Source: Bacillota bacterium (GTDB lineage Bacteria; Bacillota; Clostridia; Clostridiales; Clostridiaceae). Taken from it: a stretch of DNA of 64,000 nucleotides. Below the pieces are notes generated by a model that did not search any database, was not told the origin of the DNA, and was given only the letters and a program-made list of their open reading frames with translations. Position numbers and translations under genes: made by a program. This document shows positions 1 through 8,624 of this stretch, piece by piece (the stretch's first letter is position 1; the number at the start of each line of letters is the position of its first letter). The stretch covers positions 1 through 64,000 of the forward strand of contig JAEWQX010000247.1 in assembly GCA_023399035.1 (NCBI GenBank), in the 5' to 3' direction.

Positions 1-183
1 CATAATATAAAGAAAAATCGAGATTCAAACAGCAAATGTATTAATTTTGAATATATAGATGAACAAAATGAAAAGCATGAAGTATGGTATGCAGATAAAT
101 ATACTTTAAACAGCTGGATGGAGCTTATAAATGACAGAGGATATAAAATAAGCTTGTGGAAACTCGGTGGGAATAAATTTTAA
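1..183 (+). CDS. C-terminal end of a probable GH18-type glycoside hydrolase (5' truncated by the window)
   Basis: Frame 1 is open from the first base to a TAA at 181-183, giving 60 residues of a larger protein. The tail carries EVWYADKYTLNSWMELI, followed by GYKISLWKLGG. This resembles the last strand and helix of family 18 hydrolases, where an H.VWY.D motif is followed by a GIS.W.LG motif. In spore formers such proteins often trim cortex peptidoglycan. The assignment rests on this short tail only, so the catalytic DxxDxDxE motif cannot be checked. Another GH18-like or LysM-linked protein is possible. Confidence 0.5.
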   Translation, partial: HNIKKNRDSNSKCINFEYIDEQNEKHEVWYADKYTLNSWMELINDRGYKISLWKLGGNKF

Positions 184-239
184 TTTAGTTTTTGTAAGAT
201 TATAAAACAAACTCGTAAGGATATTTATTCAGTTACTTA

Positions 240-274
240 AAATCAGATGTTAATTAAGACATCTGATTTTTTCC
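240..274 (+). terminator. Rho-independent terminator after the GH18-like gene
   Basis: A perfect 10-bp stem, AATCAGATGT (241-250) with ACATCTGATT (259-268), has an 8-nt loop and is followed by a T-run. It lies 57 bases after the stop codon. Confidence 0.8.
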
Positions 275-386
275 TATTTTAAAGAAATAAGTTCAATAAA
301 CAAAGTTTGGATAAAAGATATTAGTTTAATTATAAGGAGTAAATTAGATTATCAACTCAAATCGTAAACTATAAATTTATAGATGG

Positions 387-415
387 TTGACAATTTGGAA
401 GATAAGTATTATACT
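387..415 (+). promoter_or_regulatory. SigA-type promoter of bioY
   Basis: TTGACA (387-392) is followed by a 17-nt spacer and TATACT (410-415), about 50 bases before the bioY start. No convincing BirA operator (TTGTTAAC arms) or biotin-related riboswitch was seen in the 184-466 gap. Apart from the preceding terminator and this promoter, nothing else was seen there. Confidence 0.7.
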
Positions 416-466
416 GAAAGTACAGAATGGTAAATAATTCATATTAATAAAATTGGGGGGATTATT

Positions 467-1018
467 ATGAATAGTATAAAAACAAAAGATATGGTTATAA
501 TTGCATTGATGACGTCAGTTATGTGTGTTATTTCACCATTTTCAATTCCATTACCATTTACACCAGTACCAATTTCATTGGCTAATTTTATAATTTATGT
601 TTCATGTTGTATTTTAGGAACAAAGAAAGGGACAATCAGCGTACTTCTATACCTTTTAATGGGTGCAATAGGTCTACCAGTATTTGCAGGATTTTCAGCA
701 GGATTAAGCAAGGTAGCAGGTCCTACAGGGGGATATTTAGTTGGATTTATCTTTTGTGCAATATCTACAGGATTATTTGTAGAAAGATTTGAAGATAGAA
801 TAGGAATGTATCCTATTGGTATGATTATAGGAACAGTAATCTGCTATACTTTTGGAACAGCATGGCTCGCATTTCAAATGAAATTAGGATTTGTACAGGC
901 ATTATTTATGGGGGTTATACCTTATTTAATTGGAGATGGATTAAAGATTGCAATATCAACTATTTTAGGATATACACTGCGCAGCAGACTTAAATCAATG
1001 AATTTGATAAGTGCATAG
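467..1018 (+). CDS. bioY: Biotin transporter BioY (ECF S-component)
   Basis: This 183-residue integral membrane protein has about six hydrophobic segments. BioY binds biotin in the membrane and works with the shared ECF energising module (EcfA, EcfA', EcfT), which is not encoded nearby. The family signature GPTGGYLVGF is at residues 85-94, and a GDGLK motif lies near 156-160. The length matches the family. The start is supported by a GGGGGG ribosome-binding site seven bases upstream. The gene looks monocistronic, with its own promoter and a terminator at 1060-1090. No biotin synthesis genes are in the window, so the cell may rely on uptake; that last point is inference. Confidence 0.93.
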   Translation: MNSIKTKDMVIIALMTSVMCVISPFSIPLPFTPVPISLANFIIYVSCCILGTKKGTISVLLYLLMGAIGLPVFAGFSAGLSKVAGPTGGYLVGFIFCAISTGLFVERFEDRIGMYPIGMIIGTVICYTFGTAWLAFQMKLGFVQALFMGVIPYLIGDGLKIAISTILGYTLRSRLKSMNLISA

Positions 1019-1059
1019 CGCATAAATCAAAAGAATTAATAGTTAAAATGAATTTATAG

Positions 1060-1090
1060 AAGTGTGTGAGTTACATTCATACACTTTTTT
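1060..1090 (+). terminator. Terminator after bioY
   Basis: AAGTGTGTGA pairs with TCATACACTT (one G-T pair) and is followed by a T-run ending at 1090. Confidence 0.7.
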
Positions 1091-1131
1091 GATGTATTTA
1101 TATATTTAAACAATTTTTAAAAAAGATGTAA

Positions 1132-1335
1132 GAAAATATATTTAAATGTGTTATATTTAGTTTTGGACAATTAAATCCAAATGCATCAAAATTGATAATA
1201 ACACCAAAGGTTTCCTTTAAAGATGACAGTGAGATTACTTTTGAAGATGAAGATGATGACATATTCTTTAATGGAGATGATTTAAAGGGAAAAGAAATTG
1301 TTTTTGATGATATAGTTGTTGATTTGGAGAAATAA
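1132..1335 (+). pseudogene. Gene remnant: acidic C-terminal fragment, no start codon
   Basis: One frame is open from 1132 (after a TAA at 1129) to a TAA at 1333-1335 and encodes 67 residues. It contains NASKLIITPKVSF and then a strongly acidic run around EDEDDD, ending in VVDLEK. There is no ATG, GTG or TTG with a ribosome-binding site at its beginning. The piece resembles the last strand region of DUF4179-type anti-sigma/surface proteins, where a 'KLTLTP' strand recurs. That family call is tentative. It is most simply read as the leftover 3' end of a deleted gene. Confidence 0.45.
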
Positions 1336-1367
1336 ATTCATACATTAAAGATTAAAGAGTGACAAAT

Positions 1368-1416
1368 AAGGATATGAACAGGTTGAATTGAAAAGGTAAA
1401 TCTTGCTCATATCCTT
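1368..1416 (-). terminator. Likely terminator of the argCJBDF unit
   Basis: AAGGATATGA (1368-1377) is the inverse complement of TCATATCCTT (1407-1416), forming a 10-bp stem with a large loop just past the argF stop. The U-run on the minus strand is weak, so the element may serve both strands. Confidence 0.5.
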
Positions 1417-1431
1417 TTATAAATAGGTTTA

Positions 1432-2352
1432 TTATTTTATTAATTTAACAAGGACAGCCTTTTGGGCATGTAATCTGTTTTCAGATTCATCAAATATTTC
1501 ATCAGCATGTTCTTCAAGGATTTCAGGTGTTATTTCTTCATTTCTATGACAAGGAAGACAGTGAAGAACCATAACATCTTCAGTTGCGGCTTTTAAAAGT
1601 TCTGAATTAACTTGGAATCCTTTGAAGTAAGGAGCTCTTGCTTCTGCTTCTTCTTCATGTCCCATGCTAGTCCATGCATCAGTTATTACTACATCAGCAT
1701 CTTTAACTGCTTCTAATGGAGAAGTTGTTGATACAAATTGAACTTTTTCTTTTTCAGCCAATTCTTTTGCACGATTTAGGTATTGTTCAGAAACTGTGAA
1801 TTTTTCAGGAGATGCTATTGAAAAATTCATACCAACTTTAAGGCATCCAATCATAAGTGAGCGTGCCATATTGTTTCCGTCTCCAATAAAGGCAACCTTT
1901 AAACCTTCAAGGATATTTTTATTTTCTCTTATTGTCATAAGATCAGCTAAAACCTGACATGGATGTTCTTCATCAGTTAATCCATTTATAATTGGAATAG
2001 AAGAATATTTAGCTAAGGTTTCAGCTTCCTTTTGAGAAAAAGTTCTAATCATAATACCATGCATAAATCTAGAAAGAACTCTTGCTGTATCTTCTATAGG
2101 TTCACCACGACCAATCTGTAAGTCTTTATCACTTAAGAATAGTGCATTTCCACCTAATTGATACATGCCAACTTCAAAAGATACTCTCGTTCTTGTAGAA
2201 GCTTTTTCAAAAATCATACCTAAACTTTTACCTTTTAGAATATGATGTTCTATGCCATGTTTCTGCTCATATTTAAGCTGATCAGCTAAATTTAATATAT
2301 CTAAAATTTCTTCTTTTGATAAGTCGTCCATTTTTAACAAATCTTTTTTCAC
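1432..2352 (-). CDS. argF: Ornithine carbamoyltransferase
   Basis: ArgF makes citrulline from ornithine and carbamoyl phosphate in the cytoplasm. The 306-residue protein has the carbamoyl-phosphate loop STRTR (52-56), HPCQ (130-133), the ornithine-loop DAWTSMG (225-231) and the catalytic HCLPCHR (264-270). The last motif is usually HCLPxHR, so it is intact. The start is a GTG at 2352 preceded by GGGGG at a good distance. An internal ATG at codon 8 has no comparable site. It is the last gene of a minus-strand cluster argC-argJ-argB-argD-argF. The 148-base gap to argD carries a heptamer repeat. The gene could also serve arginine catabolism, but the neighbours point to biosynthesis. Confidence 0.95.
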   Translation of the reverse strand: MKKDLLKMDDLSKEEILDILNLADQLKYEQKHGIEHHILKGKSLGMIFEKASTRTRVSFEVGMYQLGGNALFLSDKDLQIGRGEPIEDTARVLSRFMHGIMIRTFSQKEAETLAKYSSIPIINGLTDEEHPCQVLADLMTIRENKNILEGLKVAFIGDGNNMARSLMIGCLKVGMNFSIASPEKFTVSEQYLNRAKELAEKEKVQFVSTTSPLEAVKDADVVITDAWTSMGHEEEAEARAPYFKGFQVNSELLKAATEDVMVLHCLPCHRNEEITPEILEEHADEIFDESENRLHAQKAVLVKLIK

Positions 2353-2376
2353 GAGAATACCCCCAAAACTTAACTC

Positions 2377-2404
2377 AGTTGATAGTTGAAAGTTGAAAGT
2401 GGAT
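2377..2404. repeat. Heptamer-repeat element, copy 1 (argD-argF gap)
   Basis: Four head-to-tail heptamers are present: AGTTGAT, AGTTGAA, AGTTGAA, AGTGGAT. A GAAATCC/GATTTC-type core follows downstream (about 2416-2437). Confidence 0.75.
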
Positions 2405-2500
2405 AATTTTAAGGAAGAAATCCTTCAAAGATTTCTTTAAATTGATTTCAAATTATTTAATGTTCATTTCAACTTCAAACCATGATAATAATTTATGATA

Positions 2501-3685
2501 TTAACCTTCTATGTTTGATAAAACATCAAGTAGGATATCAATACCTTGTTTTAATTCATCCTTGCTTATTACAAGTGGTGGAAGAAGTCTTACAACATCT
2601 TTTCCAGCTGTCAATACAAGTAATCCCTTTTTAATACATTCTTTTTGTACTAAAGATGGAGTACATGTAACTTTTATTCCAAGCATTAATCCCATTCCAC
2701 GTACATCAACAACTTTAGGATTATTTGCTTTTTCAACAAGTTCTCTGACATAAGCCCCTTTTTGTGCTATTTCTTTGTACGATGATTCATTACATAATTC
2801 ATCAAGAACAACTAATGCGCCTGAACATACAACAGGGTTAGCACCAAAAGTTGAACCATGATCACCAGGATGGAATACATCTTGTGCTTTTTCATTACAT
2901 AAGAATCCGCCAATAGGAAGTCCCGCACCTAAACCTTTTGCTACAGTAACAATATCAGGTTTAACATCAAAGTTTTCAAATCCAAATAATTTACCAGTTC
3001 TAGCAATACCGCATTGAACTTCATCAAAAATTACAAGGACATCTTTTTCATTACATATTTTAACTACTTCTTGAACAAAATCCTTGTTTAGAGGTATAAC
3101 TCCACCTTCACCTTGAATAGCTTCAAGCATTATAGCACATACATCAGATGTAAGTTTAGATTTAAAATCTTCTATATCATTTGCTTTTACATAATTAAAA
3201 CCTTCAGTGAAAGGATAGAAGTATTGATGGAATTTTTCTTGTCCAGTTGCTTTTAAAGTTGTAATAGTTCTACCATGGAAAGATTGGATTAATGTAAGAA
3301 TTGTATTTCTTCCTTCTCCATATTTATCAAAGCTGTATTTTCTAGCTAATTTAATAGCACCTTCATTAGCTTCAGCACCAGAGTTACCAAAGAAAACTTT
3401 TTTCATTTCAGCTTTTTCAGTTAATTCTTTTGCAAGTTTAACACTTGGTTCTGTAAGAAATATATTTGAAGCATGTGCAAGAGTACTTAATTGAGAAGAA
3501 GTTGCTTCAACCCATTTTTTATTACCATAACCTAGAGAACTTACACCTATACCGCTTGTAAAATCTAAGTATTTATTATTTTCCTGATCATAAAGATAAA
3601 CGCCTTCACCTTTTACAATTACTGGATCTAAACGACCATAGCTGTTTACTAAATGTTCTTTTGCTTCATTGAAATCATATGTCAT
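2501..3685 (-). CDS. argD: Acetylornithine aminotransferase
   Basis: ArgD is a PLP enzyme that transfers an amino group to N-acetylglutamate semialdehyde to form N-acetylornithine. The 394-residue protein is a class III aminotransferase. It shows NSGAEANE (101-108), the cofactor-ring aspartate in DEVQCG (221-226) and the Schiff-base lysine K250 in VAKGLGAGLP. An upstream ATG at 3775 would add 30 residues translated from the heptamer-repeat element, with no ribosome-binding site. The ATG at 3685 is preceded by AAGGGGG and was chosen. The protein may also act as succinyldiaminopimelate aminotransferase, as in some bacteria. Confidence 0.93.
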   Translation of the reverse strand: MTYDFNEAKEHLVNSYGRLDPVIVKGEGVYLYDQENNKYLDFTSGIGVSSLGYGNKKWVEATSSQLSTLAHASNIFLTEPSVKLAKELTEKAEMKKVFFGNSGAEANEGAIKLARKYSFDKYGEGRNTILTLIQSFHGRTITTLKATGQEKFHQYFYPFTEGFNYVKANDIEDFKSKLTSDVCAIMLEAIQGEGGVIPLNKDFVQEVVKICNEKDVLVIFDEVQCGIARTGKLFGFENFDVKPDIVTVAKGLGAGLPIGGFLCNEKAQDVFHPGDHGSTFGANPVVCSGALVVLDELCNESSYKEIAQKGAYVRELVEKANNPKVVDVRGMGLMLGIKVTCTPSLVQKECIKKGLLVLTAGKDVVRLLPPLVISKDELKQGIDILLDVLSNIEG

Positions 3686-3704
3686 AATTATTACCCCCTT
3701 GATC

Positions 3705-3832
3705 GGTTGAGAGTTGAGAGTGGAAAGTTGACAGTTAAGGTTGATATTCCTTTGAAATATCTTAAATTTATACACTTTTAGAGATCTCTGTAAGAGATTT
3801 CATCCTTAACTATCAATTATCAACTTTCAACT
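3705..3832. repeat. Heptamer-repeat element, copy 2, complete inverted form (argB-argD gap)
   Basis: The left arm (3705-3739) has five heptamers: GGTTGAG, AGTTGAG, AGTGGAA, AGTTGAC, AGTTAAG. The right arm (3805-3832) is their inverse: CTTAACT, ATCAATT, ATCAACT, TTCAACT. Both arms end inward with AGTTAAG. Between them is an inverted core, GAGATCTC and GAGATTTC (3781-3802). The element fills the intergenic gap almost exactly. Confidence 0.85.
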
Positions 3833-3834
3833 AA

Positions 3835-4689
3835 TTAATATATCATTGTTCCAACACCTTCAGGTGTGAACAGTTCAAGAAGAATGGAATGTGGAATACG
3901 TCCATCTAAAATGATAGCTCTTTCAACACCCATTCTTACTGCTTCAACGCAGCAGTCTATTTTTGGAATCATGCCGCCTTTTATTATGCCTTCAAGACAT
4001 AATTTAGGTATTTGATGAAGTCTTAATGTACTTAGTAAGGAAGATGGATCGCTAGGATCCTTCATAACTCCTGGAACATCTGTAAGAAGCATTAATTCTT
4101 CAGCTTTTAATGCAGATGCTATCTTTGATGCACATGTGTCAGCATTGATATTGTATGGTTTGTTGTCATCTTCACCTAAAGCAACACTTCCTATAACGGG
4201 AATGTACCCCGAATCCATAGCTGTCTTTAAAATGCCTATGTTTACTTCAGTTACTTCACCAACATATCCTAAGTCATTTTCAGCTTCTAATTTTTTCGCT
4301 TTGATTAGAGAACCATCCATACCGCATAAACCAAGAGCTTTGCCACCGAACTTTTCAATTAGTGAAACAAGGTCTTTATTTACTTTTCCTCCAAGCACCA
4401 TTTGAACAACTTCAATAGTTACATCATCTGTATATCTTAATCCATTAATAAATTCACTTTTATGATTTAATCTCTTTAGTAAATCTGAAATGGCAGGACC
4501 TCCCCCATGAACTACAACTGGTTCAATGCCTACACATTTCATCAATATAATATCATTAATAACTGTTTCTTTTAGCTCTTCATTTATCATTGCATTTCCG
4601 CCATATTTGATAACAATGATTTTTCCACGATACTTTTGAATATATGGAAGTGCATGAACTAATATCTCAGCTCTTTCTGAATGATTCAA
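3835..4689 (-). CDS. argB: Acetylglutamate kinase
   Basis: ArgB phosphorylates N-acetylglutamate with ATP, the second step of the acetylated arginine route and a usual point of arginine feedback. The protein has the amino-acid kinase fold, with K28 and GGN (30-32) in VIKYGGNAM and HGGGP at 61-65. Start choice: an in-frame ATG at 4704 is followed three bases later by GGGGGG, which looks like the ribosome-binding site itself. That site is ideally placed (six bases) for a TTG at 4689. The TTG gives the family-like N-terminus MNHSERAEILVHALPYI and 284 residues. The ATG reading would give 289 residues. Confidence 0.92.
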   Translation of the reverse strand: MNHSERAEILVHALPYIQKYRGKIIVIKYGGNAMINEELKETVINDIILMKCVGIEPVVVHGGGPAISDLLKRLNHKSEFINGLRYTDDVTIEVVQMVLGGKVNKDLVSLIEKFGGKALGLCGMDGSLIKAKKLEAENDLGYVGEVTEVNIGILKTAMDSGYIPVIGSVALGEDDNKPYNINADTCASKIASALKAEELMLLTDVPGVMKDPSDPSSLLSTLRLHQIPKLCLEGIIKGGMIPKIDCCVEAVRMGVERAIILDGRIPHSILLELFTPEGVGTMIY

Positions 4690-4724
4690 AATAATCCCCC
4701 CCATTTTTCCACTTTCAACTGAAT

Positions 4725-5948
4725 CTAGCTTCTATAGTCTCCATTGATCTTTACATATTCATAACTTAAATCGCAGCCCCATACATAAGCACTGTATTCA
4801 CCTTGTGATAGGTTTATTTTAATTATTATCTCCTTTTGGTTTAGAATTTTCTTTGCTTTATCTTCATCAAAAGCAACTGAGCTTCCATTTTTACATACTT
4901 CAATTTCACCAGCACAGCTTGCAAATGAAACATCTACTTTTTCAGGATCAAATTCTACATTTGCATCACCAAGTGCACATAGGATTCTTCCCCAGTTAGC
5001 ATCGCTTCCAAACATAGCTGTTTTAACAAGGCTTGAATTGATTACGCTTTTACCAAATATAACAGCATCTTTTTCACTTGCAGCACCAGTAATCTGACAT
5101 TCTAACAATTTTGTTGCACCTTCACCATCTTTGGCAATATTCTTTGCCATTATTGTGTTCATTTCTTTTAATACACTTACGAAAGTATAGTAGTTTTCAT
5201 CTTTTTCTGTTATAGTTGCATTTCCAGCTTGTCCGTTAGCTAATATGAAGATAGAATCATTTGTACTTGTATCACCATCTACGCTTACTCTGTTGTAAGT
5301 TACAGTAACAGTTGATTTCAATGCTTCATCTAACAACTGAGGGGAAATAGAAAGGTCTGTTGTAATAAATGAAAGCATAGTTCCCATATTAGGTTCAATC
5401 ATTCCTGAACCTTTTGCCATTGTCCCTATAGTTATTTTCTTATCTCCAATATAGAATTCAGCAGCTAATTGTTTCATAAATGTATCTGTTGTCATGATTG
5501 CAGAAGCAGCATCTTCATTTCCATTCTTTGATAATTTTTTTGTAAGCAAAGGGATGCCATCTTTTATTGCATCAATATTCAAAGGAACACCAATAACGCC
5601 TGTAGATGCGACTAAAACATCATTAGCTTTTAAGTTTAAAGCTTTAGCTTGAAGAACTGTCATTTTTTTTGCCTTATTTAGTCCATCATCACCATTACAA
5701 GTGTTTGCATTACCACTATTTATGATTATTGCTTGAGCTTTTTTGTTAGCCAGGTGATCTTTACATATGTAAATAGGAGCACCTTTTACTTTGTTTTTTG
5801 TGAACATTCCAGAAGCATTGGCAGGAACTTCAGAATAAATTAAAGCTAAATCTTTTTTTGTTGAACCTTGTTTAACACCACAATGTATACCTGATGCAAG
5901 GAATCCTTTTGGAGCAGTAACTCCGCCATCTATATATTTAATTTCCAT
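4725..5948 (-). CDS. argJ: Bifunctional glutamate N-acetyltransferase/ornithine acetyltransferase
   Basis: ArgJ moves the acetyl group from acetylornithine to glutamate and so recycles it; many forms also use acetyl-CoA. It is made as one chain that cuts itself into alpha and beta subunits. The autoprocessing region is KGSGMIEPNMGTML, with the nucleophile-type T190. The residue before it is Gly189, where most characterised members have Ala. An in-frame ATG at 5963 is followed directly by GGGGT, which serves as the ribosome-binding site for the ATG at 5948. The 407-residue form is therefore preferred. It sits 27 bases after argC in the same unit. Confidence 0.93.
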   Translation of the reverse strand: MEIKYIDGGVTAPKGFLASGIHCGVKQGSTKKDLALIYSEVPANASGMFTKNKVKGAPIYICKDHLANKKAQAIIINSGNANTCNGDDGLNKAKKMTVLQAKALNLKANDVLVASTGVIGVPLNIDAIKDGIPLLTKKLSKNGNEDAASAIMTTDTFMKQLAAEFYIGDKKITIGTMAKGSGMIEPNMGTMLSFITTDLSISPQLLDEALKSTVTVTYNRVSVDGDTSTNDSIFILANGQAGNATITEKDENYYTFVSVLKEMNTIMAKNIAKDGEGATKLLECQITGAASEKDAVIFGKSVINSSLVKTAMFGSDANWGRILCALGDANVEFDPEKVDVSFASCAGEIEVCKNGSSVAFDEDKAKKILNQKEIIIKINLSQGEYSAYVWGCDLSYEYVKINGDYRS

Positions 5949-5975
5949 GAATAAAACCCCCATTAATTTATTTGA

Positions 5976-7010
5976 TTAAAACGCTGGTGCAATTAAGTTT
6001 AATCCTTCAGTTTCATCAAAACCTAAAATGATATTCATATTCTGAATAGCCTGTCCAGCAGCGCCCTTTATCATATTATCGATTGTACTTACTACGATTA
6101 TCTGATCTTTTCTATGATTTAAATGTAGTGAAACATAGCAGTCATTTGAAAATCTTATGTTCTTTATTGAAGCAGTTTCACCAAGTGGAAGTACATGTAC
6201 AAAAGGCATATCTTTATAGCAGTCTTCATAAAGTTTATGTATTTCTTCAAGATTTACTTCTTTTTTAGGAGTACAGTAGATTGTTGAAACTATACCTCTG
6301 TTTATTGGAAGTAAATGAGGTGTAAATGTTACAGTTACTTTTTCATCTGCCATAGTAGATAAGATTTCTTCGATTTCTGGTGTATGTCTGTGTGCACCAA
6401 CCTTATATGGAGCAAATGTTTCATTTTCATCAGGGAAGTGAGTAGTTTGGGATAAACCTCTTCCTGAACCAGTTGTACCTGATTTAGAATCGCAGATAAT
6501 GTTTTTTGTTTCTATTAATGAATTCTTTAATAATGGCATCAATCCTAAATTTATAGTAGTAGGATAGCATCCAGGATTAGCAATTAACTTGCATTCCTTG
6601 ATTGTGTCTTTATTTAATTCAGGAAGTCCATAAACACATTTTTTGTGAAGTTGTGGCTGAGTAAATTTTTTGCCATACCAGTGTTCATATTCTTCTTCAC
6701 TTGATAATCTGAAGTCTGCACCCATATCAATGCATATTTTATTATTTTCTATAGCCTTTTTTGCAATGTCTTCACTTAATCCATGTGGAAGAGCAGTGAA
6801 GATAACGTCTGCTTTTGCTACAACATCATCAGCACTTTCACATATTAAATGTGTTTTGTTTAAAAAGTTCACATATATATTGCTTATTTCCTGTCCTTCA
6901 AATGAAACTGAGCTTAATGCTGCAACTTCAACCTTTGGATGTGATAATAATAATCTTAAAAGTTCAGCACCAACATATCCTGTAGCACCGATTATTCCTA
7001 CTTTAGTCAT
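5976..7010 (-). CDS. argC: N-acetyl-gamma-glutamyl-phosphate reductase
   Basis: ArgC reduces N-acetylglutamyl phosphate to the semialdehyde with NADPH. The 344-residue protein begins with a Rossmann motif GATGYVG (8-14) and carries the catalytic cysteine C148 in ANPGCYPTT. It is the first gene of the argCJBDF unit. The ATG at 7010 has GGAGGG nine bases upstream. An ATG at 7034 would start ahead of that site and was rejected. An ArgR-type operator lies at 7081-7096 upstream. Confidence 0.94.
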   Translation of the reverse strand: MTKVGIIGATGYVGAELLRLLLSHPKVEVAALSSVSFEGQEISNIYVNFLNKTHLICESADDVVAKADVIFTALPHGLSEDIAKKAIENNKICIDMGADFRLSSEEEYEHWYGKKFTQPQLHKKCVYGLPELNKDTIKECKLIANPGCYPTTINLGLMPLLKNSLIETKNIICDSKSGTTGSGRGLSQTTHFPDENETFAPYKVGAHRHTPEIEEILSTMADEKVTVTFTPHLLPINRGIVSTIYCTPKKEVNLEEIHKLYEDCYKDMPFVHVLPLGETASIKNIRFSNDCYVSLHLNHRKDQIIVVSTIDNMIKGAAGQAIQNMNIILGFDETEGLNLIAPAF

Positions 7011-7034
7011 TTTATATAGCCCTCCGATTTTCAT

Positions 7035-7068
7035 AGTTAGCAGTTAACAGTTAACAGTTAGCAGTTGC
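7035..7068. repeat. Heptamer-repeat element, copy 3 (argC leader)
   Basis: A strict seven-base period is seen: AGTTAGC, AGTTAAC, AGTTAAC, AGTTAGC, AGTTGC. It lies between the ArgR-like operator and the argC ribosome-binding site, so it is probably transcribed in the argC leader. Confidence 0.75.
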
Positions 7069-7080
7069 ATATATGATTTT

Positions 7081-7096
7081 AGAATTAAATTATTCA
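7081..7096 (-). promoter_or_regulatory. ArgR operator (ARG box) upstream of argC
   Basis: The minus strand reads TGAATAATTTAATTCT, a near-perfect palindrome matching the ArgR consensus TGAAT-N6-ATTCA except for its last base. Nearby AT-rich stretches could provide a -10 element, but I could not fix a promoter. Confidence 0.65.
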
Positions 7097-7171
7097 TATT
7101 GATCTATGATAATATGTACTGTTAAATGACGTTAATTGATTAGCTGAAACTCTATTTTTCTATTAAAATAT

Positions 7172-7216
7172 TTTTAAAGAAGAACTTCTAATATTATTAA
7201 AAATTCTTCTTTAAAA
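7172..7216. terminator. Bidirectional-looking hairpin after argH
   Basis: A perfect 13-bp inverted repeat, TTTTAAAGAAGAA (7172-7184) with TTCTTCTTTAAAA (7204-7216), lies just past the argH stop. It separates argGH from the argC promoter region. Confidence 0.65.
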
Positions 7217-7228
7217 TTGAATTATTGT

Positions 7229-8623
7229 TTAATTATTTTCATTTAAATTATGGTTATTAATGAATTCTTCTAATGCTTTGATTTGATAGTTAACTGATTC
7301 TCTAGAAGGACCACCCATTACTTTACGTTCTTCAACGCATGTAACAAGATCTATGGCATGGTAAATATCTTCTTCAAATAGAGGAGAGAACTTTTTAAGT
7401 TCATCAAGAGTAAGTTCTTCAATCATCTTGTTTTGCTTTATACATTCAAGAACTATTTCTCCAACAACACCATGAGCATTTCTAAATGGCATTCCTTTTT
7501 TAACAAGATAGTCAGCCACATCAGTAGCATTGGTAAATCCAAGTCCTGCACCTTTTCTCATGTTTTCTTTCTTTACTTTCATGGTTTTTACCATTCCGCA
7601 GAAAGTCTTAAGAGCAAGGCTTGTTGTATCTAATCCATCAAAAACAGCTTCTTTATCTTCCTGCATATCTTTGTTGTAAGCAAGAGGAATACCTTTCATA
7701 ACAGTAAGGAGAGCCATAAGATCTCCGTAAACACGTCCAGTTTTACCTCTTACGAGTTCAGCAACATCAGGATTTTTCTTCTGAGGCATGATACTGCTTC
7801 CAGTACTGTAGCCATCATCAAGTTCTATAAAGCTGAATTCATTTGTACACCAAAGGATGATTTCTTCTGAAAATCTTGATAAATGCATCATTATCATTGA
7901 AAGACAAGATAATGTTTCAATTGCATAATCTCTGTCAGAAACAGAATCAAGACTGTTTAATGTTACTTTTGCAAAACCTAAGTCACGAGCAACAGCTTCT
8001 CTGTCTATTGGATAAGTAGAAGTTGCCAGTGCTCCAGCGCCAAGTGGCATTTCATCAACCCTTTTATAGCAGTCAGTAAGTCTCCCGTAATCTCTTTTAA
8101 GCATTTCAGCATAAGCTAAAAGATGATGTGCAAAGGTAATAGGCTGTGCTTTCTGCATATGAGTATATCCTGGCATTATTGTGTCTATATTTTCATTTGC
8201 CTTTTCTAAAAGAACTTCTTCTAAAGCAATAATGTCTTGCTTTAAATCTGTAATTGCATTTTTCAAATACAATCTGAAATCTAAAGTTACCTGGTCATTT
8301 CTGCTTCTTCCTGTATGAAGCATTTTACCGTAATCCCCAATATAGTAAGTTAAAGTACCTTCAATGAAGCTGTGAATATCTTCAGATGTTTCATCAATAT
8401 TTATGACACCATTATCAATCCGTTTTAACATTTCAAGAAGGCCTGACGTAATTCTGTCGCTGGATTCCTGAGGTATTATATTCTGTTTGCCAAGCATTGA
8501 AGCATGAGCAAGGCTTCCTTGGATATCTTCTTTATACATTCTTGAGTCAACGTGTATAGATGAATTGAAGTCATTAACTAATTTGTCTGTACCTTTTTTA
8601 AAACGTCCGCCCCAAAGTTTCAT
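7229..8623 (-). CDS. argH: Argininosuccinate lyase
   Basis: ArgH splits argininosuccinate into arginine and fumarate, the last step of the pathway. The 464-residue protein belongs to the fumarase/aspartase superfamily. It has TGRSRNDQ (104-111), TYPIDRE near 203-209 and the signature loop [11 protein letters not shown] (275-285) with the catalytic serine. The start codon lies one base after the argG stop, and AGAGGT at the end of argG is its ribosome-binding site. Translation of the two genes is therefore probably coupled. Confidence 0.96.
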   Translation of the reverse strand: MKLWGGRFKKGTDKLVNDFNSSIHVDSRMYKEDIQGSLAHASMLGKQNIIPQESSDRITSGLLEMLKRIDNGVINIDETSEDIHSFIEGTLTYYIGDYGKMLHTGRSRNDQVTLDFRLYLKNAITDLKQDIIALEEVLLEKANENIDTIMPGYTHMQKAQPITFAHHLLAYAEMLKRDYGRLTDCYKRVDEMPLGAGALATSTYPIDREAVARDLGFAKVTLNSLDSVSDRDYAIETLSCLSMIMMHLSRFSEEIILWCTNEFSFIELDDGYSTGSSIMPQKKNPDVAELVRGKTGRVYGDLMALLTVMKGIPLAYNKDMQEDKEAVFDGLDTTSLALKTFCGMVKTMKVKKENMRKGAGLGFTNATDVADYLVKKGMPFRNAHGVVGEIVLECIKQNKMIEELTLDELKKFSPLFEEDIYHAIDLVTCVEERKVMGGPSRESVNYQIKALEEFINNHNLNENN

Positions 8624-8624
8624 A

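Noticed and set aside
348..394. BirA operator upstream of bioY (ATTATCAACT and GGTTGACAAT arms)
   Set aside because: The arms match each other at eight of ten positions, but the spacer is 27 bases and the sequence is not TTGTTAAC-like. One arm is part of the -35 element.
3686..3775. Longer N-terminus for ArgD
   Set aside because: The extra 30 residues are translated from a heptamer-repeat arm, and the ribosome-binding site lies after this start.
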